59,845 nt of DNA from an uncultured Prevotella sp. (lineage in GTDB: Bacteria > Bacteroidota > Bacteroidia > Bacteroidales > Bacteroidaceae), in assembly GCA_947167845.1 (NCBI GenBank), contig CAMVJQ010000007.1:1-59845 (forward strand), given 5' to 3'. The position numbers and the translations under genes were made by a program. Shown here one piece after another: positions 23,010 through 31,205 of the stretch. The stretch's first letter is position 1, and the number at the start of each line of letters is the position of its first letter. The notes under the pieces are model-generated. The model had not been told where the DNA came from and did not search any database. It was given only the letters and a program-made list of their open reading frames with translations.

Positions 23010-24527
23010 ATGATTATTAAGATAGCATTGACCATCATCTTTCTGGCCGTGATGATTGGAGTGGGGCTTTATACCCGCAAGCAGGCCAGCAGTGTTGACG
23101 GTTTCGTATTGGGCGGACGTGCAGTCGGTCCGTGGCTGACGGCTTTTGCCTTTGGAACTTCTTATTTCTCGGCAGTAGTCTTTGTCGGCTATGCCGGACA
23201 GTTCGGATGGAAGTATGGTCTGTCGTCCACATGGATTGGCGTGGGAAACGCCGTGATAGGCTCGTGGCTGGCCTGGGTGCTGCTGGGTCGTCGTACGAAG
23301 TTGATGACGCAGCATATCGAGAGTCGCACGATGCCCGATTTCTTCGGTACGCGCTTCGCTGATCAGGGATTGCGGGTGGCAGCCTCCATCATCGCCTTCG
23401 TGTTTCTGATTCCCTATACCGCTGGCGTCTACAAAGGTATATCGACGCTCTTTGAGATGGGCTTCGGCATCCCCTATGAGTATTGTGTAGTCATCATGGC
23501 CATCCTGACGGCGGTGTATGTCATTCTCGGCGGCTACAAGGCGACGGCGATGAACGACTTCATCCAGGGCATCATCATGCTTTTCGGTATTGTGGCTATC
23601 ATCGTGGCCGTGCTCAACGCACAGGGTGGTTTCGCTGCGGCTGTCGACAAACTGGCCTCGATGCCTTCTGATGCTGATCCGGCAGCGAATGGCGGTTTTG
23701 CCTCATGGTTCGGTCCTGACCCTTGGGGACTGTTAGGCGTGGTGGTGCTGACATCGCTTGGCACGATGGGACTGCCGCAGATGGTGGGCAAGTTCTATTC
23801 CATCACGGATGAGAGTGCTATCAAGCGTGGCACCGTCATCTCTACGATCTTCGCCTTTATCGTGGCTGGTGGCTGCTACTTCCTTGGAGGTTTCGGACGT
23901 CTCTACGAACCTGTCATTGTCAACGGCAAGATAGCCTTCGACTCCATCGTTCCTGCCATGCTTGTCACACTGCCCGATGTACTGATTGCCCTCGTGGTGC
24001 TGTTGGTGCTCTCGGCCTCGATGTCGACGCTGGCCTCATTGGTACTGACATCCAGTTCCACGATGACCCTCGACCTCATCTATCGTGACAAGAAGTCGCT
24101 GCCCGGTGAGGTGGAGGACGGTACCATCGATGATATCGTGGCCGAGAAGATCGAACGCCGTAAGGTGGTGGTGATGCGCGTGCTCATCATGTTCTTTATT
24201 GCCATCTCCCTGCTGATAGCCCTGAATCCGCCGACATTTATCGCTCAGTTGATGGGTATCTCGTGGGGTGCCTTGGCTGGTGCCTTCCTCGCACCGTTCA
24301 TGCTGGGCCTCTATTGGCGCGGTGTGACCACAACCGCTGTGTGGGCCTGCTTCGTCTGGGGCGTGGGCCTGACGGTGGTCAATATGTTGTTGGGCAATCC
24401 CATCAATCCCATCAACTGCGGTGCCATTGCGATGGTAGGCGGCTTCCCAGTGGTATTTCTGGTCAGCCTCATTACGAAGAAGATGCCGCAGCAGACGGTC
24501 GATACCATTTTCGAGTGTTATAAGTAG
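23010..24527 (+). CDS. Sodium:solute symporter (SSS family)
   Basis: This 505-residue inner-membrane protein has about thirteen hydrophobic helices. SSS features are the N-terminal GVGLYTRKQASSVDGFVLGGR, AFAFGTSYFSAVVFVGYAG in helix 2, and VYVILGGYKATAMNDFIQGIIML around helix 6, which resembles the family's GGxxAVxxTDxxQ signature. It imports an organic solute with Na+. The PutP (proline) and SglT (sugar) branches share these features, so the substrate is open. It is in the same operon as the porin. Confidence 0.9.
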   Translation: MIIKIALTIIFLAVMIGVGLYTRKQASSVDGFVLGGRAVGPWLTAFAFGTSYFSAVVFVGYAGQFGWKYGLSSTWIGVGNAVIGSWLAWVLLGRRTKLMTQHIESRTMPDFFGTRFADQGLRVAASIIAFVFLIPYTAGVYKGISTLFEMGFGIPYEYCVVIMAILTAVYVILGGYKATAMNDFIQGIIMLFGIVAIIVAVLNAQGGFAAAVDKLASMPSDADPAANGGFASWFGPDPWGLLGVVVLTSLGTMGLPQMVGKFYSITDESAIKRGTVISTIFAFIVAGGCYFLGGFGRLYEPVIVNGKIAFDSIVPAMLVTLPDVLIALVVLLVLSASMSTLASLVLTSSSTMTLDLIYRDKKSLPGEVEDGTIDDIVAEKIERRKVVVMRVLIMFFIAISLLIALNPPTFIAQLMGISWGALAGAFLAPFMLGLYWRGVTTTAVWACFVWGVGLTVVNMLLGNPINPINCGAIAMVGGFPVVFLVSLITKKMPQQTVDTIFECYK

Positions 24528-24556
24528 TTTGCAACCCGATTGCACAGAATGTGCCG

Positions 24557-24564
24557 TACCTTTG
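24557..24564 (+). promoter_or_regulatory. -7 box for the P-type ATPase
   Basis: TACCTTTG lies 29 bp before the ATPase ATG. No TTTG is present at the usual -33 spacing. Confidence 0.6.
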
Positions 24565-24593
24565 CAGCGTGAAACTTAAAAAACTGCAAAGAT

Positions 24594-26594
24594 ATGGCAC
24601 ATTTACATGAGCATCATCACTGTGAGAGTTGTACGCACGAACATCATCATCACGAACACTATCACGGGCACGAACATCACCACCACGATCACCATCACGA
24701 GGAGCATGACCTGAAGCGTCAACTCACGCTCATCGTCGTTACGGCCATCCTGCTTGCCATCGCCGTCTTCATCGAGCGGCAGCAAATAGAAAAGTGGCAA
24801 CTGCTGCTCGTCTATCTCGTACCTTATTTATTAATAGGGCACGAAACGCTCCATGAGGCGTGGGAGGGTATTGCGCACGGCGACGCCTTCAACGAGCATT
24901 TCCTCATGTCCGTCGCCACCATCGGCGCCCTGCTGATCGGCTTCCTCCCCGGTGCCGAGACCCAGTTCCCCGAGGCCGTCTTCGTGATGCTCTTCTTTCA
25001 GGTAGGCGAACTCTTCGAGGGCTATGCCGAGGGCAAGAGCCGCCAGAGCATCAGCCATCTGATGGACATCCGGCCCGACGTGGCGCACCTCTTGGCAGGC
25101 GAGGAAGGCGAGATGACGGATGTCAGTCCTGATGCAGTTGGGGTAGGGGATGTCATCCTTATTCGCCCCGGCGAGCGGGTGCCCCTCGACGGTGTCGTCA
25201 TCGACGGCACGTCGGGCCTGAACACGGTGGCCCTGACGGGAGAGTCACTGCCGCGTGAAATCAGTGTGGGCGACGAGGTGATCTCCGGCTGCGTCAATCT
25301 CTCGGGAGTCCTCCGTGTGCGCGTCACCAAGCCCTTCGGCGAGAGCACCGTCTCAAAGATCATCAACCTTGTGGAGCATGCCGGCGAGCACAAGTCGCAG
25401 AGCGAGGCCTTCATCACCCGCTTCGCCCGCATCTATACCCCTGCCGTGGTCTTCGCCGCCCTGGCCCTGGCCATCGTCCCCAATCTCTGGTCAATGTTCA
25501 TTGCTCAATCTTCAATGTTCAATGTTCAATGGCTCTATCGCGCCCTGATGTTCCTCGTCGTCAGTTGTCCCTGCGCACTGGTCATCAGCGTGCCCCTGAC
25601 CTTCTTCGGCGGCATCGGAGGTGCCTCGCGCAAGGGCATCCTCGTCAAGGGCGCCAACTATATGGACGTGCTGTCGAAGATTGATACCGTGGTCTTCGAC
25701 AAGACGGGCACGCTCACTCACGGCCAGTTCGCCGTCACTGCCGTCCATCCTGATCATTGTGATGAGCATCAGTTACTCCACCTCGCTGCCCACGTCGAGC
25801 ACTTCTCCACCCATCCCATCGGGGCCGCCCTGCGCGATGCCTTCCCCGATGAGGCTACTGACGGCTGCCGGGTCACCGATGTTGAGGAGGTGGCAGGCCA
25901 GGGCATCAAGGCCCGCGTCGAGGGACGTCTCGTCTGTGTGGGTAATACGAAGATGATGGATGCCGTGGGCGCCAAGTGGCACGACTGTCCGCACTGTCAC
26001 AATGAGCATCGTGTGGGCACCGTCATCCATGTCGCCATCGATGGCGACTATGCCGGGCATATTGTCATCAACGACCGTGTGAAGGCCGATAGCGCCGAGG
26101 CCATCAGTCAGTTGCAGAGTCTGGGCATCGCCCGCACGGTGATGCTCACCGGCGACCGTCAGGAGGTGGCAGAGCAGGTGGCCCGCCAGTTGAACCTCTC
26201 AGAATATCATGCCGAGTTGCTGCCTACTGACAAGGTTTCGTATGTGGAGCAACTGAAGAACTTCGCCTTCGTGGGCGACGGCATCAACGATGCCCCCGTT
26301 CTGGCCCGTGCCGATGTGGGCATCGCCATGGGCGGGCTGGGCTCCGACGCCGCCATTGAGGCCGCCGACGTGGTGCTGATGGACGACTGTCCCTCAAAGG
26401 TGGCCCTCGCCATCCGCATTGCCCGTCGCACGCTGTCCATCGCCCGTCAGAACGTCTGCTTTGCCATCGGTGTCAAGGTGGCGGTGCTTATCCTGGCTGC
26501 CTTCGGCCTGGCCACGATGTGGATGGCCGTCTTTGCCGACGTCGGTGTCACCGTCCTTGCCGTCCTCAATGCCATGCGGGCCCTCAGGGCTTAG
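24594..26594 (+). CDS. Heavy-metal P1B-type ATPase, Zn/Cd-like, His-rich N-terminus
   Basis: This is a 666-residue metal-exporting ATPase. The usual HMA metal-binding domain is missing and replaced by a tail with 21 histidines in the first 38 residues plus C10-E-S-C13. The core is complete: actuator TGES, the CPC metal motif C325-P-C327 (VSCPCALVIS), the phosphorylation Asp369 (FDKTGTLTHG), an HP motif (STHPIGAAL) and the hinge GDGINDAPVL. The His tail and CPC motif point to Zn2+/Cd2+/Co2+ efflux rather than copper. Residues 300-313 (SMFIAQSSMFNVQW) are exactly six TCAATGT-type heptamers, 42 bp, placed in frame in the loop before the CPC helix. Confidence 0.92.
   Translation: MAHLHEHHHCESCTHEHHHHEHYHGHEHHHHDHHHEEHDLKRQLTLIVVTAILLAIAVFIERQQIEKWQLLLVYLVPYLLIGHETLHEAWEGIAHGDAFNEHFLMSVATIGALLIGFLPGAETQFPEAVFVMLFFQVGELFEGYAEGKSRQSISHLMDIRPDVAHLLAGEEGEMTDVSPDAVGVGDVILIRPGERVPLDGVVIDGTSGLNTVALTGESLPREISVGDEVISGCVNLSGVLRVRVTKPFGESTVSKIINLVEHAGEHKSQSEAFITRFARIYTPAVVFAALALAIVPNLWSMFIAQSSMFNVQWLYRALMFLVVSCPCALVISVPLTFFGGIGGASRKGILVKGANYMDVLSKIDTVVFDKTGTLTHGQFAVTAVHPDHCDEHQLLHLAAHVEHFSTHPIGAALRDAFPDEATDGCRVTDVEEVAGQGIKARVEGRLVCVGNTKMMDAVGAKWHDCPHCHNEHRVGTVIHVAIDGDYAGHIVINDRVKADSAEAISQLQSLGIARTVMLTGDRQEVAEQVARQLNLSEYHAELLPTDKVSYVEQLKNFAFVGDGINDAPVLARADVGIAMGGLGSDAAIEAADVVLMDDCPSKVALAIRIARRTLSIARQNVCFAIGVKVAVLILAAFGLATMWMAVFADVGVTVLAVLNAMRALRA
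25491..25532 (+). repeat. Six tandem heptamers in frame inside the P-type ATPase
   Basis: TCAATGT, TCATTGC, TCAATCT, TCAATGT, TCAATGT, TCAATGG: six 7-mers, 42 bp, exactly 14 codons. Flanking codons align well with the family without this stretch. Confidence 0.88.
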
Positions 26595-26614
26595 TAGGAT
26601 AGCCATAAAAAAGC

Positions 26615-26650
26615 AACTGCCACTAACCCTTGTGGGGGCTGGTGGCAGTT
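26615..26650. terminator. Bidirectional terminator after the ATPase
   Basis: AACTGCCAC (26615-26623) pairs with GTGGCAGTT (26642-26650) in the gap between the convergent ATPase and the small exported protein gene. An A run precedes it, giving a T run on the minus strand. Confidence 0.7.
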
Positions 26651-26670
26651 ATTGTCTGACAGGTCTCGCT

Positions 26671-27051
26671 TTACTGGTTCTCTACGGGTTTTATGTGGTA
26701 TCTCTCGCTTGAACTGTAGTCGCGGTCCTTGTCCTTGCCGAAGTATTCGAGCAGATATTCCTTGGCCTCCAGTTCGGTCACCTTGATCAGCACTTCCCTG
26801 TAGGTTGCCTGCCCCTTGTCCATGTAACTCTCGAAAGCGTTGAAGGTCGTCGACTCAGGGGTGTCCTTTTTCTTGACCAACTTAAACGAAGAGACATTGC
26901 GCTGGCTCTGGGCGATGTCGATATAGAGGCTATCACTGGTGAATCTGAACATCAGTTCGCCGCTCTGCGACTGATATTTGCCATTCAGTTCTACGGCGTA
27001 TGCTCCAAAGGAGCAGCACAGCATCATAAATGGGAATATAAACTTCTTCAT
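26671..27051 (-). CDS. Small exported protein of unknown function
   Basis: This is a 126-residue protein with a signal peptide (MKKFIFPFMMLCCSFGAYA). The mature part is hydrophilic and rich in Ser, Lys, Glu and Tyr, with a likely beta-rich start (VELNGKYQSQSGELMFRFTSDSLYIDI) and a helical segment (EVLIKVTELEAKEYLLEYF). I recognise no family. It has a good promoter at 27077-27107 and a terminator after it, so it is a real single-gene unit. Confidence 0.75.
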   Translation of the reverse strand: MKKFIFPFMMLCCSFGAYAVELNGKYQSQSGELMFRFTSDSLYIDIAQSQRNVSSFKLVKKKDTPESTTFNAFESYMDKGQATYREVLIKVTELEAKEYLLEYFGKDKDRDYSSSERYHIKPVENQ

Positions 27052-27076
27052 AATGGTCTAAATTAATTTTCGGGCG

Positions 27077-27107
27077 CAAAGATACAAAAATTATGCGAAA
27101 CAACAAA
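27077..27107 (-). promoter_or_regulatory. Promoter of the small exported protein
   Basis: On the minus strand TATCTTTG (27077-27084) and TTTG (27104-27107) are 19 bp apart, 25 bp from the start codon. Confidence 0.8.
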
Positions 27108-27451
27108 AAAATGCGAATCTATTTTTGCTGATTGCGGTGAATCATTTCAATTTCTCTGTTGTCTTCCAATCACGTTGAAGTCCGGTTTCTTGATTCCTGG
27201 GACAAAACGGACACAATAACGCCGAGGCTCTCGGGTGAGTATCTCGGCGGATATTTTCTTTTTGGAGTGTGAGAGGGGAATGTGCAGTTACTGTGGCTTG
27301 TTGGTGCGGAACATGGCGATTTGCTTGTTAAACACGTCGATGATGTTCTGGTGCCATTAAATCATTATCAAAAACCGTCTATCCCATCTATGATTCCTGC
27401 AATCGCTTGTTCATCAGTGGATTAGCGATAGGTGGTACGCTGTTTATCCCC

Positions 27452-27740
27452 CTATCTACCCTCTATCTACCCTCTATGATTTGCGCTTGAGGTAAAAGCC
27501 TGGCGCAAAACAAAAGTTCCTCCTTTCGTCTGCCATCAGACTTCCCTGCGGGAATGGACAGACACTATTCGGCATGAAGTGCCTGTAAACGATTGGTTTA
27601 GTGCCTTTTTGCAGGCTTTTGCCTATAGGCAAAAGTTCTTGCGGCTATAGGCAAAAATTCTTGTGCTTATAGGCAAAAGTGGAGAGCCTCCTGCGGATAG
27701 ATAGAGGGATATAGAGGGTAGAAAGAGGGTAGATAGAGGG
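27452..27740. repeat. Inverted low-complexity arms around an iteron-like core
   Basis: The left arm (27452-27477) is made of CTATCTACCCT units. The right arm (27696-27740) is made of AGGGTAGATAG/AGGGATATAG units in the opposite orientation. About 220 bp lie between them. Confidence 0.7.
27617..27678 (+). repeat. Three direct repeats at exact 22-bp spacing plus an 18-bp palindrome
   Basis: TATAGGCAAAA begins at 27624, 27646 and 27668, a strict 22-bp period (about two helical turns). The first copy is half of the perfect palindrome TTTTGCCTATAGGCAAAA (27617-27634). The pattern is that of protein-binding iterons or an operator array. Confidence 0.75.
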
Positions 27741-27935
27741 TTTAAGGTTGAATGTATCTATGTCTAATTGTCTGTCAGCCAGTGTGATATGCAGAAGCAT
27801 AGGGGGGATAGATGGTTCTGCGCGTTTTTTTATTTACGTAAGGTCGAGACTGCGGAATGGCAGTATCAGATGCGGACATACTCCTATCCTTCCGGGCAAA
27901 TGCTTTGTTCTGATGAAAGAAATAGGTTGTGACCG

Positions 27936-27965
27936 TATTTCCCTCCTCCCGGGAGGAGGGAAATA
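27936..27965 (-). terminator. 30-bp perfect palindrome, terminator of the double-glycine peptide gene
   Basis: The 15-bp arms (core CCCTCCTCCCGGGAGGAGGG) meet without a loop, 6 bp after the peptide gene's stop codon on the minus strand. It may be a terminator or a dispersed palindrome; it has no long T run. Confidence 0.6.
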
Positions 27966-27971
27966 GCGGAT

Positions 27972-28124
27972 TTACCAGAGAGAATTTTTCTTCTTTTTTT
28001 TGCCTAAAAGAGTCTTGATGGCGTCGTCTAAGCCATTTTTTGTCTTTCTGCCACCATTCACATTCTCCAACTCTTCCTGTGTCAGTTGCTGAGCCTTCTG
28101 GCTCGTTTCATTCGTCTTTGTCAT
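27972..28124 (-). CDS. Double-glycine leader peptide, RiPP/bacteriocin precursor-like
   Basis: This is a 50-residue gene too small for routine calling. It starts at ATG 28124 and stops at TAA 27974-27972. Residues 1-25 read as a leader: MTKTNETSQKAQ, then QLTQEELENVNGG. The pattern hydrophobic-x-x-E-E-L-x-x-V/I-x-GG is the classic cleavage site for C39-peptidase ABC exporters and is shared by class II bacteriocins and Bacteroidota natural-product precursors. The 25-residue remainder begins RKTKNGLDDAIKTLLG, has five consecutive lysines and ends SLW, so it is small, basic and amphipathic. It has no cysteine, so a lanthipeptide is unlikely. A promoter lies at 28215-28246 and a palindrome follows the stop. 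No C39 transporter or maturation enzyme is in the window. The leader is seen; the function is inference. Confidence 0.72.
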   Translation of the reverse strand: MTKTNETSQKAQQLTQEELENVNGGRKTKNGLDDAIKTLLGKKKKKNSLW

Positions 28125-28214
28125 AATCGTATCGTTTTTAAATTGTTAAACTTTTGTTTTAAGTCTTGTCGCTCAGCCTTGCGTTTGCTTGGCTTTGTAA
28201 CTTGTTTGCGATGG

Positions 28215-28256
28215 CAAAGGTACGGCGAAATGCCGACATGAACAACTTTTTCGCCG
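28215..28256 (-). promoter_or_regulatory. Promoter and inverted repeat upstream of the double-glycine peptide
   Basis: On the minus strand TACCTTTG (28215-28222) has a GTTG (28243-28246) 20 bp upstream, giving a leader RNA of about 85 bases. CGGCGAAA (28223-28230) and TTTCGCCG (28249-28256) form an 8-bp inverted repeat with an 18-bp gap that brackets the -33 region, a possible operator. Confidence 0.65.
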
Positions 28257-28334
28257 ACTTTTTGCCATCAATTGTTACGACAGATGCCTCCGATTGCGAC
28301 AATTCCGCCCCACGGGCCGGAATCCTGTCGCATG

Positions 28335-29483
28335 TCAGTAGGCGTGGTCGTCGCGAATCTCCTCTTTCGTGAGTTTCTTCGCGTCGATGGCCCGCCAGGC
28401 ATAGATGATGTAGGCCAGCACGAAGGGCACGAGCAGTGAGACGTAGAACATCGTGCGGAGGGTGAACTCGCTGCTGCAGGAGTTGGCCAGGGTCAGCGAC
28501 GACTGCAGGTCGGCCGTCGAGGGATAGTAGGCCGTATGGTTCCAGGCCGAGCAGAGCAGCAGGCATAGCACGGTGACGATGGTGCCCGCGCCGGCATACC
28601 AGATGCCCTTGCCTGACTCATCCTTGCGGAAGAGTTCGATGCCGATGCCCCACAGCACGCTGACGATGCCGAAGATCAGGAATACCAGCAGATAGGGCAT
28701 TTCGAGCAGGTTGGACAGATACTTGTAGGGCTGCATGTAGATGAGACCCTCGTCGGTGTAGGCGTAGCCGTCCTTGAGCAGCAGGTGGACGAGATAGGCC
28801 ACGAAGAGAATGACGAAGGGGATGGCGGCGCCCAGCAGGCGGACGGAGCCACGGGAGCGGATGTCTTCGTCGTCGACATTGTTGATGACGTAGAGGATGC
28901 CGAGCACGCGGGCCAGGAAGACGACGGCGAAGCCGAAGACGAGCACCCAGGGGTTGAGCAGGGCGTCGAGGCCGTGGGAGGCATTGGCCCAGCGGGAGAT
29001 GACGGGGGTGAAGGATGTGGAATCGATGAGGTTGTCTTTCTCCACGATGAAGTTGGAGCCCTCGAAGAAGGTGGCGACGGCTGCTCCCAGTAGCAGTGGC
29101 CCCATGATGCCGTTGAGCGTGAGGAAGAACTGGAAGGTGCGGGGGCCGAGGATGTTGCCTATCTTGTTCTGGAACTCGTAACTGACGGCCTGTAGCACGA
29201 AGGTGAAGAGGATGAGCATCCACAGCCAGTAGGCTCCGCCGAACGAGGTGGAGTAGAACAGGGGGAAGGAGGCGAAGAAGGCTCCTCCGAAGGTAACGAG
29301 GGTGGTGAAGGTGAACTCCCACTTGCGGCCTGTGGAGTTATAGACGAGCCGTCGGCCTTCCTCTGTCCAGCCGAGTGAGTGGGCCACGGAGTTGGCTCCC
29401 TGCACGAAGAGCAGGAACACCAGCAGGGCGCCGAGCAGTGCTACGATGAAGCACCAGTAGTGTTGCAGAAATTCGTATGTCAT
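28335..29483 (-). CDS. cydB: Cytochrome bd oxidase subunit II
   Basis: This is a 382-residue inner-membrane protein with eight to nine hydrophobic helices, matching CydB. It begins with TYEFLQHYWCFIVALLGALL and includes the LVYNSTGRKWEFTFTTLVTFGGAFFASFPLFYSTSFG region typical of subunit II. With CydA it forms the quinol oxidase used at low oxygen, expected for an anaerobe that scavenges traces of O2. It is the last gene of the DUF4492-cydA-cydB operon, 50 bp after cydA. Confidence 0.95.
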   Translation of the reverse strand: MTYEFLQHYWCFIVALLGALLVFLLFVQGANSVAHSLGWTEEGRRLVYNSTGRKWEFTFTTLVTFGGAFFASFPLFYSTSFGGAYWLWMLILFTFVLQAVSYEFQNKIGNILGPRTFQFFLTLNGIMGPLLLGAAVATFFEGSNFIVEKDNLIDSTSFTPVISRWANASHGLDALLNPWVLVFGFAVVFLARVLGILYVINNVDDEDIRSRGSVRLLGAAIPFVILFVAYLVHLLLKDGYAYTDEGLIYMQPYKYLSNLLEMPYLLVFLIFGIVSVLWGIGIELFRKDESGKGIWYAGAGTIVTVLCLLLCSAWNHTAYYPSTADLQSSLTLANSCSSEFTLRTMFYVSLLVPFVLAYIIYAWRAIDAKKLTKEEIRDDHAY

Positions 29484-29520
29484 ATTATTAATAAGGTGTT
29501 AGTGAATACTACACAATTTT

Positions 29521-29541
29521 CTTTTTTACCTTTTTACCTTT
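29521..29541 (-). repeat. Octamer junction repeat, copy 5
   Basis: On the minus strand GAAAGGTAAAAAGGTAAAAA forms the 3' end of cydA, giving its last arginine codon and stop, and part of the gap to cydB. Confidence 0.8.
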
Positions 29542-31174
29542 CATATTCGGGCCCTTTCTTGATCTGCCTGAGTAGGATGCTGATCTCTACGGCCAGCATC
29601 GTGGTGAAGAGGATGAGGAAGAGGACGAAGGTGAGGGCGACGCTCGATGAGTGGAGGTCGCTGACGGCAGCCCACGTGGGGAGCATGTCCTGGATAGTCC
29701 ATGGCTGCCGGCCGAACTCGGCGACGAGCCATCCGCTCTCAGAGGCGACATAGGCCAGGGGGATGAGGGCGATGGCCAGCCAGTAGTGCCAGGCGGGCAG
29801 GCTGGTGACGCTGTAACTGTCGGCGGCAGTCTCGGGCAGCAGTCCGAAGGTGGCCAGCAGCCGGCGGGTGATGATTGACAGGTAGGGAATCCGGTATGTC
29901 AGGATCAGTATCAGGGCGAAGAAGAGGATGAACAGGCACCCCATGCCGACCATGATGCGGAAGGCCCAGAAGTTGACGGGGATGTAGGGCACGAGTTCCG
30001 ACTTGTCGCGGATATAGCCATAGCCGAAGTACTGTATGTTCGCCTTCAGCGTGGCCAGTTCGGCGGCAGCCGTCTTGGTGTCGCCGTTCTTCTTGGCCTG
30101 GCGGTAGGCTGCGAGGGCGGCGATGGCTTTCTTGCCACTGGCTATCTTCTCGTCGGCAGAGGGCTCTACCTTGCCATCGGGCGTGGTATAGCCGTTGAGC
30201 AGGTCGTTGATGCCGGGCACGAAGCCGTGGGGGTCGTTGGTGGCCATGATGGACAGGGCGTAGGGCATGTCGATCTTCAGCGGTGCCGACTCCTCATTGG
30301 CATAGTCGGGCTGCGCGAAGGGATTGACCAGGGCGACGGCCGTCAGCCCCTGGTCGGTGCCGCCATTGTAGAGGGCCTCCATGGCGGCTAGTTTCATGGG
30401 CTGCACCTTAGCCACCTGCTGTCCGGAGATATGACCGGTGAAGGCGGCGAGCACAGTGGCGATGAGCCCCACCCAGGCACCTATCTTCAGGCTCTCGGTG
30501 GCCAGCCGCAGGTCGCGCTTCTTCATCAGGTACCAACTGCATACGCCGACACAGAACACGGCGCCGATGATCCAGGCGGAGGTGACGGTGTGGCAGAACT
30601 TGCCGACGGCGAATGGGGAGAGGGCGACGTCGAGAAACGACACCATCTCGTTGCGCATCGTGTCGGGATTGAACTCACAGCCCACGGGGTACTGCATCCA
30701 GGCATTGGCCACGAGGATCCACCAGGCGGAGATGGTGGCTCCAAGGCCCGTCAGCCAGGTGGAGGCGAGGTGGAAGCCCGGCGACACCTTCTTCCAGCCG
30801 AAATACATGACGGCTACGAAGGTGGACTCCATGAAGAAGGCGACGATGCCCTCGATGGCCAGCGGCGCACCGAAGATGTCGCCCACGAACCAGGAGTAGT
30901 TGGACCAGTTGGTGCCGAACTCGAACTCAAGGATGATGCCCGTGGCCACGCCCATGGCGAAGTTGACGCCGAAGAGCCGCTGCCAGAATTTGGCGGCGTC
31001 GCGCCAGAAGACGTCCTTGGTCCTGTAATACTTTGTCTCGATGATGCCCATGATGACCGCCAGGCCGAGCGTCAGCGGTACGAAGAGCCAGTGGTAGATA
31101 GCCGTCAGGGCGAACTGGGCCCTTGACCAGTTGATGGTGCCGGCATCAATGTCTAGGAAGAGATGACTGAACAT
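29534..31174 (-). CDS. cydA: Cytochrome bd oxidase subunit I
   Basis: This 546-residue haem-bearing subunit of the bd-type quinol oxidase opens with WSRAQFALTAIYHWLFVPLTLG, holding the haem-ligand histidine region. It contains GVATGIILEFEFGTNWSNYSWFVGDIFG and the family's GRQPWTIQDMLPT motif near the C-terminus. The region between NDPHGFVPGIND and PYIPVNFWAFRIMVG is the Q-loop, somewhat longer than the short type and lysine/alanine rich. Its last codons, EYER and stop, run into an octamer repeat. Upstream lies the DUF4492 gene with the operon's promoter. Confidence 0.97.
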   Translation of the reverse strand: MFSHLFLDIDAGTINWSRAQFALTAIYHWLFVPLTLGLAVIMGIIETKYYRTKDVFWRDAAKFWQRLFGVNFAMGVATGIILEFEFGTNWSNYSWFVGDIFGAPLAIEGIVAFFMESTFVAVMYFGWKKVSPGFHLASTWLTGLGATISAWWILVANAWMQYPVGCEFNPDTMRNEMVSFLDVALSPFAVGKFCHTVTSAWIIGAVFCVGVCSWYLMKKRDLRLATESLKIGAWVGLIATVLAAFTGHISGQQVAKVQPMKLAAMEALYNGGTDQGLTAVALVNPFAQPDYANEESAPLKIDMPYALSIMATNDPHGFVPGINDLLNGYTTPDGKVEPSADEKIASGKKAIAALAAYRQAKKNGDTKTAAAELATLKANIQYFGYGYIRDKSELVPYIPVNFWAFRIMVGMGCLFILFFALILILTYRIPYLSIITRRLLATFGLLPETAADSYSVTSLPAWHYWLAIALIPLAYVASESGWLVAEFGRQPWTIQDMLPTWAAVSDLHSSSVALTFVLFLILFTTMLAVEISILLRQIKKGPEYER

Positions 31175-31205
31175 AGTAACATTATTTTTAATTCATGATT
31201 CATAA

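Larger units (their letters stand above)
27108..27935. other. Gene-poor, repeat-rich stretch with decayed coding remnants
   Basis: No convincing gene is present in these 828 bases. A minus-strand fragment at 27288-27357 reads WHQNIIDVFNKQIAMFRTNK and a stop, immediately preceded by an in-frame stop, so it may be the last 22 codons of a lost gene. Farther on are a long-range inverted repeat (27452-27740) and 22-bp spaced direct repeats (27617-27678). The layout resembles remains of an integrated element, but no integrase, primase or transposase is visible. Confidence 0.55.

Noticed and set aside
27748..27966. 72-residue plus-strand open frame
   Set aside because: It has no family resemblance and no promoter, and it ends inside the palindrome at 27936-27965; the opposite strand carries the better-supported peptide gene.
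28159..28566. 135-residue minus-strand open frame overlapping cydB
   Set aside because: It overlaps the 3' end of cydB in another frame and runs through the peptide promoter.
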